A DNA stretch of 64,000 nt. Origin: Flavobacterium hankyongi (lineage in GTDB: Bacteria; Bacteroidota; Bacteroidia; Flavobacteriales; Flavobacteriaceae). Numbering within the stretch: the stretch's first letter is position 1; each line of letters opens with the position of its first letter. Positions 43,665-52,337 of the stretch are shown piece after piece. The notes below the pieces were generated by a model. That model was not told the origin of the DNA. It saw only the letters and a program-made list of their open reading frames with translations, and ran no database searches. A program made the translations under genes and the position numbers. Where the stretch lies: assembly GCF_036840915.1 (NCBI RefSeq), contig NZ_CP085725.1, forward strand, positions 1,736,001-1,800,000, in the 5' to 3' direction.

Positions 43665-44620
43665 TGAATATTTCGATCATAATTCCTTTACTAAACGAAC
43701 AAGAGTCGTTACCCGAATTAACATCATGGATTACAAAAGTCATGACTGAAAACAATTTTAGTTATGAAGTTATTTTTATTGATGATGGAAGTACTGATAA
43801 TTCTTGGGACACAATTCAGAATTTATCAGCAGAGAATTCAAACATAAAAGGAATTAAGTTTCTAACAAATTTTGGAAAATCTCAAGCTTTACATGCTGGT
43901 TTTGCTAAAGCAAAAGGTGATGTAGTAATTACAATGGATGCTGATTTACAAGACAGTCCAGACGAGATTCCAGAATTATACAACATGATTACCCAACAGA
44001 ATTACGATTTAGTTTCTGGATGGAAGAAAAAAAGATATGATTCTGTAGTAGCTAAAAATCTACCTTCAAAATTATTTAACTGGGCAGCTCGCAAAACATC
44101 AGATGTCCAACTTAATGATTTCAACTGTGGACTAAAAGCTTACAAAAACATTGTTATCAAGAACATTGAAGTTTCTGGAGAAATGCATCGTTATATCCCT
44201 GTACTAGCAAAAAATGCAGGATTTGGAAAAATTGGCGAAAAGGTAGTAATACATCAAGCTAGAAAATACGGAGAATCAAAATTTGGAATCAACAGATTCA
44301 TAAATGGCTTTCTTGATCTAATAACCATTTGGTTTTTATCAAAATATGGCAAACGACCAATGCACTTGTTTGGAGCAGCTGGTGTTTTAATGTTTATCAT
44401 TGGATTTGTGTCTACCTTTTTAATAATTGGATTAAAATTATTTAAATTGTATACAGGTTACGAAACAATATTAGTAACCAGCAATCCTTTATTTTACATT
44501 GCGCTAACAGCAATGATTATAGGAACACAACTATTTTTAGCTGGTTTTTTAGGCGAAATTATACTTCGTACAAAAAACAATGAAGAACGATATAAAATTT
44601 CTAAAGAAATCAATCTTTAG
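43664..44620 (+). CDS. polyprenol-type family 2 glycosyltransferase
   Basis: A 318-residue membrane-bound GT2 enzyme. The GT-A domain has ISIIIPLLNEQESLPE, VIFIDDGSTDNSWD and the metal-binding TMDADLQDSPDEI; the acceptor region includes FNCGLKAYK and HRYIPVLAK. Two C-terminal helices (about 235-260 and 268-300) anchor it, the layout of dolichol/undecaprenol-phosphate sugar synthases. It likely loads a sugar onto a lipid carrier. The start is GTG, overlapping the DUF4199 stop by one base. A phospho-sugar mutase and an MsbA-like exporter follow. Confidence 0.9.
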   Translation: MNISIIIPLLNEQESLPELTSWITKVMTENNFSYEVIFIDDGSTDNSWDTIQNLSAENSNIKGIKFLTNFGKSQALHAGFAKAKGDVVITMDADLQDSPDEIPELYNMITQQNYDLVSGWKKKRYDSVVAKNLPSKLFNWAARKTSDVQLNDFNCGLKAYKNIVIKNIEVSGEMHRYIPVLAKNAGFGKIGEKVVIHQARKYGESKFGINRFINGFLDLITIWFLSKYGKRPMHLFGAAGVLMFIIGFVSTFLIIGLKLFKLYTGYETILVTSNPLFYIALTAMIIGTQLFLAGFLGEIILRTKNNEERYKISKEINL

Positions 44621-44655
44621 ACAGATATAATAATAATAATTCTAAAATTAAGAAA

Positions 44656-46383
44656 ATGCATATAGAAAAGGCAATTTTAGACAAAGTAAACGTTTGGTTA
44701 ACACCAACATTCGACAATCAAACTCGTGAAGCAATCGAAGAAATGATGACTTCTTCGCCAAAGGAACTAGAGGACAGCTTTTATAAAAACCTAGAATTTG
44801 GAACTGGAGGAATGCGCGGAGTTATGGGTGTTGGTACAAACCGTATCAACAAATACACTCTGGGTAAAAACACACAAGGCTTATCAAATTATTTAAAAAA
44901 ATGTTTTCCTGGAGAAGATTTAAAAGCTGCAATTGCTTATGATTGTCGTAACAACAGTAATACATTAGCAAAAGTTGTGGCCGATGTTTTTTCGGCAAAT
45001 GGAATTAAAGTGTATTTGTTTTCAGATATGCGTCCAACTCCGGAACTTTCATTTGCTGTTAAACATTTAAATTGTCATGTTGGAATTGTTCTTACTGCAT
45101 CTCACAATCCACCTGAATATAACGGATACAAAGTGTATTGGCAAGATGGAGGCCAAATTGTACCTCCACAAGACGGTGAAGTTATCAAGGTTATTGAAAG
45201 TTTAGAATATACTGATATAAATTTCAATGCAAATGAAAATTTAATTGAATATATCGACACAGCAGTTGATGAGGCTTTCAGAGATTCAACAGTAGCGAAT
45301 GCTAGTTTTGACACTTCAAAATCGGCCAAAGAAAATCTAAAAATTGTTTACACGCCATTACACGGAACATCCATAAAAGCTATCCCTGGAGTTTTAGCGA
45401 AAGCAGGTTATACAGATGTAAATATTGTTAAAGAACAAGAGATTCCTAATGGAAATTTCCCAACTGTAAAATCCCCAAATCCAGAAGAACCAGAAGCTTT
45501 AGAAATGGCTATGGAATTAGCAGAAAAATTAAATGCTGATATTGTTGTGGGGACAGATCCTGATTCAGACAGATTAGGTGTGGCCGTTAGAAATACCAAA
45601 GGAGAAATGATGCTACTAAACGGAAATCAAACCATGGTAGTCATGACAGCATTCTTGTTGGAACAATGGAAAAAACAAGAAAAAATAACTGGAAACGAAT
45701 TTATTGGTTCTACCATTGTATCAACTCCTATGATGCTTGATTTAGCTGAAGCTTATGGTGTAGAATGCAAAGTTGGTTTGACAGGTTTTAAATGGATTGC
45801 AAAATTTATCAAAGACTTCCCTAATCAAAAATTTATTGGTGGTGGTGAAGAAAGTTTTGGTTTTATGGTTGGTGATGCGGTTCGCGACAAAGATGGTGTA
45901 GGTGCTATCTTGTTAGTCTGCGAAATAGCAGCACAAGCAAAAGAAAAAGGAAGCTCTTTGTATCAAGAATTGCTTCAAATGTATGTTGATTTTGGATGCT
46001 ATAAAGAACACCTAATTTCTATAACAAAAAAAGGAATTGAAGGAGCAAACGAAATCAAACAAATGATGATTGATTTACGTGAAAATCCGCTTTCTGAAAT
46101 AAATGGTCAACGAGTAGTTTGTGTGGAAGACTATCAAAGTTCAAAAGGGAAAGATTTCATGAACAATGAAGAATTTGAAATTACAGTTCCTAAATCGAAC
46201 GTATTAATTTATTATTTAGAAGACGGAAGCAAAATTTGTGCACGTCCAAGTGGCACAGAACCTAAAATAAAGTTTTATTTTAGTGTAAATTGTGCTATTG
46301 AAAGTCTTGCAGATATTACTGAAGCTGAACTTCTTTTGGATACTAAAATCACAAACATTATAAAAGAACTTAATCTTAATTAA
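44656..46383 (+). CDS. phospho-sugar mutase (phosphoglucomutase/phosphomannomutase)
   Basis: A 575-residue enzyme of the alpha-D-phosphohexomutase family. The phosphoserine Ser149 is in LTASHNPPEYNG, the metal loop is GTDPDSDRLGV, the sugar-binding loop GGGEESFGF and the phosphate-binding loop CARPSGTEPKIKFYF. It interconverts hexose 1- and 6-phosphates, supplying nucleotide-sugar synthesis. It lies in a run with the GT2 gene (35 bp upstream) and the ABC exporter, whose ATG overlaps its TAA by one base. Confidence 0.93.
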   Translation: MHIEKAILDKVNVWLTPTFDNQTREAIEEMMTSSPKELEDSFYKNLEFGTGGMRGVMGVGTNRINKYTLGKNTQGLSNYLKKCFPGEDLKAAIAYDCRNNSNTLAKVVADVFSANGIKVYLFSDMRPTPELSFAVKHLNCHVGIVLTASHNPPEYNGYKVYWQDGGQIVPPQDGEVIKVIESLEYTDINFNANENLIEYIDTAVDEAFRDSTVANASFDTSKSAKENLKIVYTPLHGTSIKAIPGVLAKAGYTDVNIVKEQEIPNGNFPTVKSPNPEEPEALEMAMELAEKLNADIVVGTDPDSDRLGVAVRNTKGEMMLLNGNQTMVVMTAFLLEQWKKQEKITGNEFIGSTIVSTPMMLDLAEAYGVECKVGLTGFKWIAKFIKDFPNQKFIGGGEESFGFMVGDAVRDKDGVGAILLVCEIAAQAKEKGSSLYQELLQMYVDFGCYKEHLISITKKGIEGANEIKQMMIDLRENPLSEINGQRVVCVEDYQSSKGKDFMNNEEFEITVPKSNVLIYYLEDGSKICARPSGTEPKIKFYFSVNCAIESLADITEAELLLDTKITNIIKELNLN

Positions 46384-48212
46384 TGGATAATAATCTAAAA
46401 AAAATAATTCCTTTTGCACTACATTACAAAAGGAATGTTACCCTAAACATTATTTTCAACGTATCATATGCTTTATTTAGTACGTTACTAATGGTCTCTT
46501 TAATGCCTACCCTTGATGTCATTTTTGACAAAGGTAAAAAGGTATTAACCAAACCCATTTACACTGGTATTGCAGATATAAAAGATTTCGGAGTAGATTA
46601 TTTAAACTATACAATCACAAGTATTTCTAATGAACATGGGAAACAAAATGCTTTATTACTGGTAATTGGAATTGTATTAATAACTGCATTGCTGAAAAAC
46701 TTTTTCAATTACTTAGCTTCTAGACATGTTACTGCTTTACGAAATGGGGTTTTGCGTGATTTAAGACAAAAACTCTATCATAAAATAATACATCTGCCTG
46801 TTTCTTATTATTCAGATCAGCGTAAAGGAGATGTTATGGCACGTATGCTTGGGGATGTTGGAGAAGTTCAAAACTCTTTTTTTCAAATTCTGGAATTGAT
46901 TGTTAGAGAACCTTTAACTATTCTATTTTCTATCATAACAATGTTTGCAATTAGTTCAGAACTTACATTGTTTGTATTTTTATTCATACCAATTTCAGGA
47001 TTCATTATTTCCAGAATTGGCAAAAGCTTAAAATCAAAATCACAACGTGCACAGCAAGAATCAGGAGTTTTTATTTCTACACTTGATGAAACACTATCAG
47101 GATTAAAAGTGGTTAAAGGATTTAATGCAGAGAATATTTTTATCCAAAAATTTAATGATTCTATTAACCGATTACTAAAATTATCTAACAGTATTTCTAA
47201 CAAAAATAATTTAGCCTCGCCAATGAGTGAGTTTTTAGGAATTATGACTATTGGAACATTACTTTGGTATGGAGGAAAACTGGTTTTGGTTGATCAAACA
47301 TTAAGCAGTACAGCTTTTATTACATACATAGCTCTCGCTTATACTATCCTTACTCCTGCAAAAGCAATTTCAAAGGCTTCTTTTCAGGTGAAAAGTGGTT
47401 TAGCTGCCGCCGAAAGAGTTTTTGTTTTATTAGAACAAGAAAACACAATTACTGACAAACCTGACGCTATCGTTAAAAAGTCTTTTGATGAAAAAATAAC
47501 AATTGAAAACATCAATTTTGCTTACGCAGAAGAAAATGTATTGAAGAATTTTTCATTAGAAGTTCCTAAAGGAAAAACTGTTGCTTTAGTTGGTCAATCT
47601 GGAAGTGGAAAAAGTACCATTGCCAATTTATTGACGCGTTTTTATGATGTTAATGAAGGAAAAATTGCTATTGACGGAATTGACATTAAAGATTTAGAAA
47701 TGCATTCGCTTCGTGCCCTAATGGGATTAGTGACGCAAGATTCTATCTTATTTAATGACACAATAAAGAACAATTTACTTATTGGTAAACCAAACGCTAC
47801 TGATGAGGAAATAATTGAAGCCCTTAAAGTAGCCAATGCTTATGAGTTTGTGAAAGATTTACCTAAAGGAATAGAAACCAATATTGGTGATTCTGGAGGA
47901 AAACTATCGGGAGGACAAAAACAACGTTTATCTATTGCTCGTGCCGTACTTAAAAATCCTCCGATAATGATTTTAGACGAGGCAACATCAGCATTAGATA
48001 CTGAAAGTGAAAAATTTGTTCAAGTTGCTCTGGAAAATATGATGCAGAACAGAACATCTATTGTAATTGCTCACCGTTTGTCTACAATACAAAAAGCAGA
48101 TAAAATTGTAGTAATGCAAAAAGGTGAAATTGTTGAGCAAGGAACTCACGATGAACTTTTAGCTAAAAATGGAACTTATTCCAAATTAGTAATGATGCAA
48201 TCATTTGAATAA
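46383..48212 (+). CDS. MsbA-like ABC exporter (fused permease-ATPase)
   Basis: A 609-residue half-transporter. About six membrane helices (residues 20-330) are followed by an ATPase with Walker A GQSGSGKST, signature LSGGQKQRLS, Walker B IMILDEATSALD and an H-loop IVIAHRLSTI. Homodimers of this type flip lipids such as lipid A or lipid-linked glycans across the inner membrane. Its ATG overlaps the mutase stop by one base. Operon context (GT2, mutase) supports a lipid-linked sugar or lipid A cargo, which is inference. Confidence 0.92.
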   Translation: MDNNLKKIIPFALHYKRNVTLNIIFNVSYALFSTLLMVSLMPTLDVIFDKGKKVLTKPIYTGIADIKDFGVDYLNYTITSISNEHGKQNALLLVIGIVLITALLKNFFNYLASRHVTALRNGVLRDLRQKLYHKIIHLPVSYYSDQRKGDVMARMLGDVGEVQNSFFQILELIVREPLTILFSIITMFAISSELTLFVFLFIPISGFIISRIGKSLKSKSQRAQQESGVFISTLDETLSGLKVVKGFNAENIFIQKFNDSINRLLKLSNSISNKNNLASPMSEFLGIMTIGTLLWYGGKLVLVDQTLSSTAFITYIALAYTILTPAKAISKASFQVKSGLAAAERVFVLLEQENTITDKPDAIVKKSFDEKITIENINFAYAEENVLKNFSLEVPKGKTVALVGQSGSGKSTIANLLTRFYDVNEGKIAIDGIDIKDLEMHSLRALMGLVTQDSILFNDTIKNNLLIGKPNATDEEIIEALKVANAYEFVKDLPKGIETNIGDSGGKLSGGQKQRLSIARAVLKNPPIMILDEATSALDTESEKFVQVALENMMQNRTSIVIAHRLSTIQKADKIVVMQKGEIVEQGTHDELLAKNGTYSKLVMMQSFE

Positions 48213-48216
48213 ATAC

Positions 48217-48242
48217 AATCCCGACTCGTTCGGGATTTTTTA
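48217..48242 (+). terminator. terminator after the ABC exporter operon
   Basis: AATCCCGA (48217-48224) pairs with TCGGGATT (48230-48237), loop CTCGT, then a T-run. Confidence 0.85.
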
Positions 48243-48281
48243 TTACATAAAGAATATATATCTTGGTAAAAAAATAAAATT

Positions 48282-48443
48282 ATGAAGCAAAGTACATTCA
48301 CAGGTATTTTTATAATACTTTCAACGATAATTTATTTATTAATATTAGAATTTTTAGGAGAAGATATTCTATCAAAATTTATAGTAGGCTTCACATTAAG
48401 TGCTTTCTTTATCGGAAGGTATTCTGCAAAATTCCCTAAATAA
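48282..48443 (+). CDS. small two-helix membrane protein
   Basis: A 53-residue protein translated by hand: it opens MKQSTFTGIFIILSTIIYLL and ends GRYSAKFPK. Two hydrophobic segments (about 7-25 and 34-47) are joined by a short polar loop (EFLGEDILSK). I do not recognise a family. It sits between the ABC exporter terminator and the DUF2971 gene, 6 bp before that gene's ATG, so it is probably cotranscribed with it. Confidence 0.6.
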   Translation: MKQSTFTGIFIILSTIIYLLILEFLGEDILSKFIVGFTLSAFFIGRYSAKFPK

Positions 48444-48449
48444 TTACGT

Positions 48450-49151
48450 ATGTATATTCCAAACAACAATATCAAATTACCAGAAGATCCCAATACTGTT
48501 GTGTGGAAATATCTTGACCTTTCAAAATTTTTAGATATTTTACTATCAGGTAAAATGTTTATGTCGCGATCTGATAAATTTGAAGATCAATACGAAGGCA
48601 CATTTAGTGAACCCACCTTTGAAGAAATTAAAAAAATATCTGAAAACAATCCTAAATTTCTTGATTACTACAAATCACATCGTGAAAATGTGGTAGTTAG
48701 TAGCTGGCACACCAATGAATATGAGAGTTTTGCCATGTGGCAAATTTTCACAAAAAACAATGAAGGACTTGCCATTCAGTCCACAATAGGGAGGCTAAAA
48801 GAAGCTTTACACCCAGAAAGACATTTCGAGCAATACATTGGTGAAGTAAATTATATAGACTATAAGAAGGAATACATCCCTTTTGACGATGCTTTTTTCC
48901 CTTTCTTGTTCAAACGAAAAAGTTTTCAGTATGAAAGAGAGATTCGCATAATATCAGACGTTACAAATCAACAAATGACCATAAACGACGGATTAAAAAT
49001 TCATGTTGATATAAACACCTTAATCGAGAAGATTTATATTCATCCAAAAAGTGAAAACTGGTACAAAAAACTCGTTATCGAACTTGTTGAACGATTAGGT
49101 TTTGATTTCGAAATTGAAAAATCTGATTTGGAGAGTGATATTCTTATTTAA
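48450..49151 (+). CDS. DUF2971 domain protein
   Basis: A 233-residue soluble protein. It has the DUF2971 pattern: LYxY-like VVWKYLDLSKFLDILLSGKMFMSRSDKFEDQYEG at the N-terminus (here shown in pieces: KYLDLSKFLDIL and FMSRSDKFEDQYEG), a middle SSWHTNEYESFAMWQIF and FKRKSFQYEREIRII near residue 150. The biochemical role is unknown; members sometimes occur near defence genes, though none is seen here. Its 3' end overlaps the convergent lipoprotein gene by 8 bp. Confidence 0.8.
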   Translation: MYIPNNNIKLPEDPNTVVWKYLDLSKFLDILLSGKMFMSRSDKFEDQYEGTFSEPTFEEIKKISENNPKFLDYYKSHRENVVVSSWHTNEYESFAMWQIFTKNNEGLAIQSTIGRLKEALHPERHFEQYIGEVNYIDYKKEYIPFDDAFFPFLFKRKSFQYEREIRIISDVTNQQMTINDGLKIHVDINTLIEKIYIHPKSENWYKKLVIELVERLGFDFEIEKSDLESDILI

Positions 49152-49836
49152 CCACCTTAAACTCTTCTGCTTTCCAATCCTTTGATACATTTACGGTGAA
49201 ATAATGCAATTCGTCATTTTTATCGAAAGCACCATTTTTGTTTTGGTCATCAATGGTTCTAAAAAATATTTTATTAGCAACTTCCACATAATTCCAATCA
49301 ATTAACTCTTGAAGTTCCGGAGATACTTTGGTAAAGTTTTTACCCATATCATTACTAATATATAATGATTTGATATCATCAGAATCTACTTTACTGTCTT
49401 GATTAGTATCGGCATCTGCCAACACATAAACTAACATTTTTTTAGATTTAAGATAGGTCATTCGCTCAATCATAACTACTTTATCAGTTAAGACATGTAA
49501 TGAATCTGTCCCTATTTGCTGAAATTTTACATTTTGAAGATATCCTGTCAACTCATCTTCTAAAACATTAGAAACATTAAACGTTGTTTCAGCATCCATT
49601 TTTTCAGAATAACTTCCTTTTTGAAAACTGCTAACTTGTAATTCACCAATGGTGTATAATAATACATTCGAATTTGAAAACTGAAGTGGTAAATCAGCTA
49701 CTAATAATTTTGAAGTGTCTTTTTTCACTTCAACTTTATTAGTTGGTTTATCATATTTCACTTTTGGCTTTTGTTCTTCTTTACAATTCCAAAAAAGTGA
49801 AAAAAGCGGAAGAATATAAACAATTATCTTTTTCAT
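49144..49836 (-). CDS. lipoprotein with two EF-hand-like loops
   Basis: A 230-residue lipoprotein (signal ending LFWNC). Two calcium-loop-like segments are visible: DTNQDSKVDSDD near residue 165 and DQNKNGAFDKND near 205, each with acidic residues at the usual positions. The rest is mostly beta structure. Family not recognised. It follows the TonB receptor gene by 35 bp on the same strand and may be its surface or periplasmic partner; that is inference. The 3' end overlaps the DUF2971 gene by 8 bp. Confidence 0.72.
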   Translation of the reverse strand: MKKIIVYILPLFSLFWNCKEEQKPKVKYDKPTNKVEVKKDTSKLLVADLPLQFSNSNVLLYTIGELQVSSFQKGSYSEKMDAETTFNVSNVLEDELTGYLQNVKFQQIGTDSLHVLTDKVVMIERMTYLKSKKMLVYVLADADTNQDSKVDSDDIKSLYISNDMGKNFTKVSPELQELIDWNYVEVANKIFFRTIDDQNKNGAFDKNDELHYFTVNVSKDWKAEEFKVVK

Positions 49837-49871
49837 GCTTTTAAGTTTTAATCAAATATATTTTAAAAAAA

Positions 49872-52331
49872 TTACAATTTGGCAATCAACTTAACACTAA
49901 AAACACGAGATGTTAAGTAGTTAGGCACTCCATATTGCTGTTTTGTGTAAACATCTCTAACCCATGTGTTTGTAATTGCATTTTGATTATTAAACATATT
50001 AAATATTTCTAATCCTAATGACAATTCTCTAAATTTATAAAGCCAACTTCCTTCTTCCTTAGCTCTTGCTCTATCTGTAAAAACATAAGAGAAACCAGCA
50101 TCGGCTCTACGATAATCTCTCAATCTCAATTGATAATCATATGGATCGGCATATGATGGAGATCCACCCGGTAATCCTGTATTATAGACTAAATTCAGGT
50201 ACATTTTTAAGGCTGGAATGTTTGGCACATAATCCTGAAATAAAACTCCAAACTTTAATCTTTGATCTGTTGGTCTTGCAATATACCCTCTATTGTTGAT
50301 GTTTTCTTCTGTTTTTAAATATCCAAAACTCAACCACGACTCTGTTCCAGGAACAAACTCTCCATTTAAACGCAAATCTAACCCTTGAGCGTATGCTTTT
50401 GCGTCATTATTTGCCTCATATCGTATACGAACATTGTCAAGCGTGTAAGTATTAACATTTGAAAGTGACTTATAGTATAATTCAGAAACCAATTTAAAAG
50501 GGCGATTCCACATTTTAAAACTAAAATCATTTCCAAGAACTACATGAACAGATTGCTGTGCTTTTACATTGGGCTGAACAACTCCCAAGCTATCTCTTAA
50601 CTCACGATAAAAAGGCGGCTGATGGTACAAACCTCCCGAAAGTCTGAAAAGCATATCCTTTTCCCAATTAGGTTTAATAGCAAATTGAGCACGAGGGCTT
50701 ATAGTAATTTGACTTTTACCCGAAATATTATCACCACTCACCTGCCATTCATGAGCACGAACACCAATATTGGTAAAAATATCATGCTCATTCCACTTTG
50801 TTCTTCTATTCCATTGCGCATAACCTGAAAATCTGTTTATGTTGGCAAAATTAGTAGCTCTTACATTACTATACGGAACCAAAGGACCTGTATAAGGTGT
50901 GTAAGGTTGTTCATTAATAGGAATATCTAAAATTGGGTTATTTAAAGAAAAACCAGCTGAATCTACCACTTCCCATTCTCTTAAACGATCACGAATACTT
51001 TCATGAGTATATTTTAAACCCCATTCAATTTGGTCATCATTTTTTTTATGAATTCCTTTTACTTCTACATTCATAATTAAAGCATCTAAATCGTTTCGGG
51101 CATGCGTTAATTGTGATCCTACACCACGTGTATACTCAACATTTCCGAAGTTATCATCTCCTAAATTAGAATTTACTTCTCCTAATCTATATTCGGCAAG
51201 AATATCAAAGTACTCTTGTTCCATAGTATGATAAGCAGATCCAATGAATTTTAAATCAAAATTATCATTAACTGCATAAATCCCTTTGTAAGCACCAAAA
51301 AATGTAGTGTATCTGTCTTTTTCTTGACCTTGATATTCAATTAATAAAGCTATTGGTTCACTAATAGTACCAAAATTTGTTTTACTAAAAAGCGGCTTGT
51401 AATCATATTTATTTTGAGATATATTACCTAAAAATCCATGTTGCCATTTCGCATTTGGCGTAAATGTGATGTAGGTTTGAATATCTGCAAAACGTGGTTT
51501 AAAATCTGTTTCAGTTTTTTGGCTATTCACCAACAATCTATTATCACGATAGCGAACTCCAGTAACAGCAGTCCATTTTTGATTTTTCGAAGCATTTTCC
51601 ATTGCTAAACTTCCACCAAGGAAACTAGCTTCTAATGAGGCTCCAAATTTTGTTGGTCTTCTATACGTAATATCAAGAACTGAAGACAATTTATCTCCAA
51701 ATTTTGCTTGAAAACCTCCTGCTGAGAAATCAACATTTTGAACCAAATCAGTGTTTGTAAAACTCAATCCTTCTTGTTGTCCAGAACGAATCAAAAAAGG
51801 TCTGTACACTTCTATTTCATTAACATAAACTAAGTTTTCGTCATAATTTCCTCCTCGAACATTGTATCCTGTGCTCAATTCATTGTTTCCACTTGCCCCT
51901 GGTAATGTTTTAATGATGTTTTCAACACCTGCATTGGCTCCGGGAATTAAACGAATAGCTTTAGGAGAAATAGTTGTAACACCTTCTACTCTTTTTCGGC
52001 TATTATTTGTAATTACCACTTCTCCTATTTGCTCTACGTTACTTTTAAGAATAATATTGAACTCATAATCTTCATTTGGCTTTAATTCTAAAGAAATAAC
52101 TGCCGTTTTAAGTGATACATGGGAAAATTTAAGGTTCGATTTAACATTTGATGGGATTGTCAAGATGTAAAAACCATTCGAATTACTTACAGTTTTATTT
52201 TCCTGAAAAATGACATTTACATTTTCTACTGGTTGATTATTTTCATCTAAAATAATCCCTTTAACCCTTGAAGTTTGGGCAAATGATACAATAGAAACTA
52301 GAAAAAACAAAAAGGAATATAAGGTTTTCAA
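49872..52331 (-). CDS. TonB-dependent receptor
   Basis: An 819-residue outer-membrane receptor. The signal peptide (KTLYSFLFFLVSIVSFAQ) starts from a TTG codon at 52331; no in-frame ATG is nearby that would keep it. A carboxypeptidase-regulatory-like domain (about 22-105, VKGIILDENNQPVENVNV) precedes a plug (about 110-220, with SAGGFQAKFGDKLSSVLDITYR) and a barrel ending VFSVKLIAKL. It imports an unknown ligand using TonB energy. It begins 6 bp after the M23 peptidase gene, with which it is probably coupled, and is followed by the EF-hand-like lipoprotein gene. Confidence 0.88.
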   Translation of the reverse strand: MKTLYSFLFFLVSIVSFAQTSRVKGIILDENNQPVENVNVIFQENKTVSNSNGFYILTIPSNVKSNLKFSHVSLKTAVISLELKPNEDYEFNIILKSNVEQIGEVVITNNSRKRVEGVTTISPKAIRLIPGANAGVENIIKTLPGASGNNELSTGYNVRGGNYDENLVYVNEIEVYRPFLIRSGQQEGLSFTNTDLVQNVDFSAGGFQAKFGDKLSSVLDITYRRPTKFGASLEASFLGGSLAMENASKNQKWTAVTGVRYRDNRLLVNSQKTETDFKPRFADIQTYITFTPNAKWQHGFLGNISQNKYDYKPLFSKTNFGTISEPIALLIEYQGQEKDRYTTFFGAYKGIYAVNDNFDLKFIGSAYHTMEQEYFDILAEYRLGEVNSNLGDDNFGNVEYTRGVGSQLTHARNDLDALIMNVEVKGIHKKNDDQIEWGLKYTHESIRDRLREWEVVDSAGFSLNNPILDIPINEQPYTPYTGPLVPYSNVRATNFANINRFSGYAQWNRRTKWNEHDIFTNIGVRAHEWQVSGDNISGKSQITISPRAQFAIKPNWEKDMLFRLSGGLYHQPPFYRELRDSLGVVQPNVKAQQSVHVVLGNDFSFKMWNRPFKLVSELYYKSLSNVNTYTLDNVRIRYEANNDAKAYAQGLDLRLNGEFVPGTESWLSFGYLKTEENINNRGYIARPTDQRLKFGVLFQDYVPNIPALKMYLNLVYNTGLPGGSPSYADPYDYQLRLRDYRRADAGFSYVFTDRARAKEEGSWLYKFRELSLGLEIFNMFNNQNAITNTWVRDVYTKQQYGVPNYLTSRVFSVKLIAKL

Positions 52332-52337
52332 AATATT

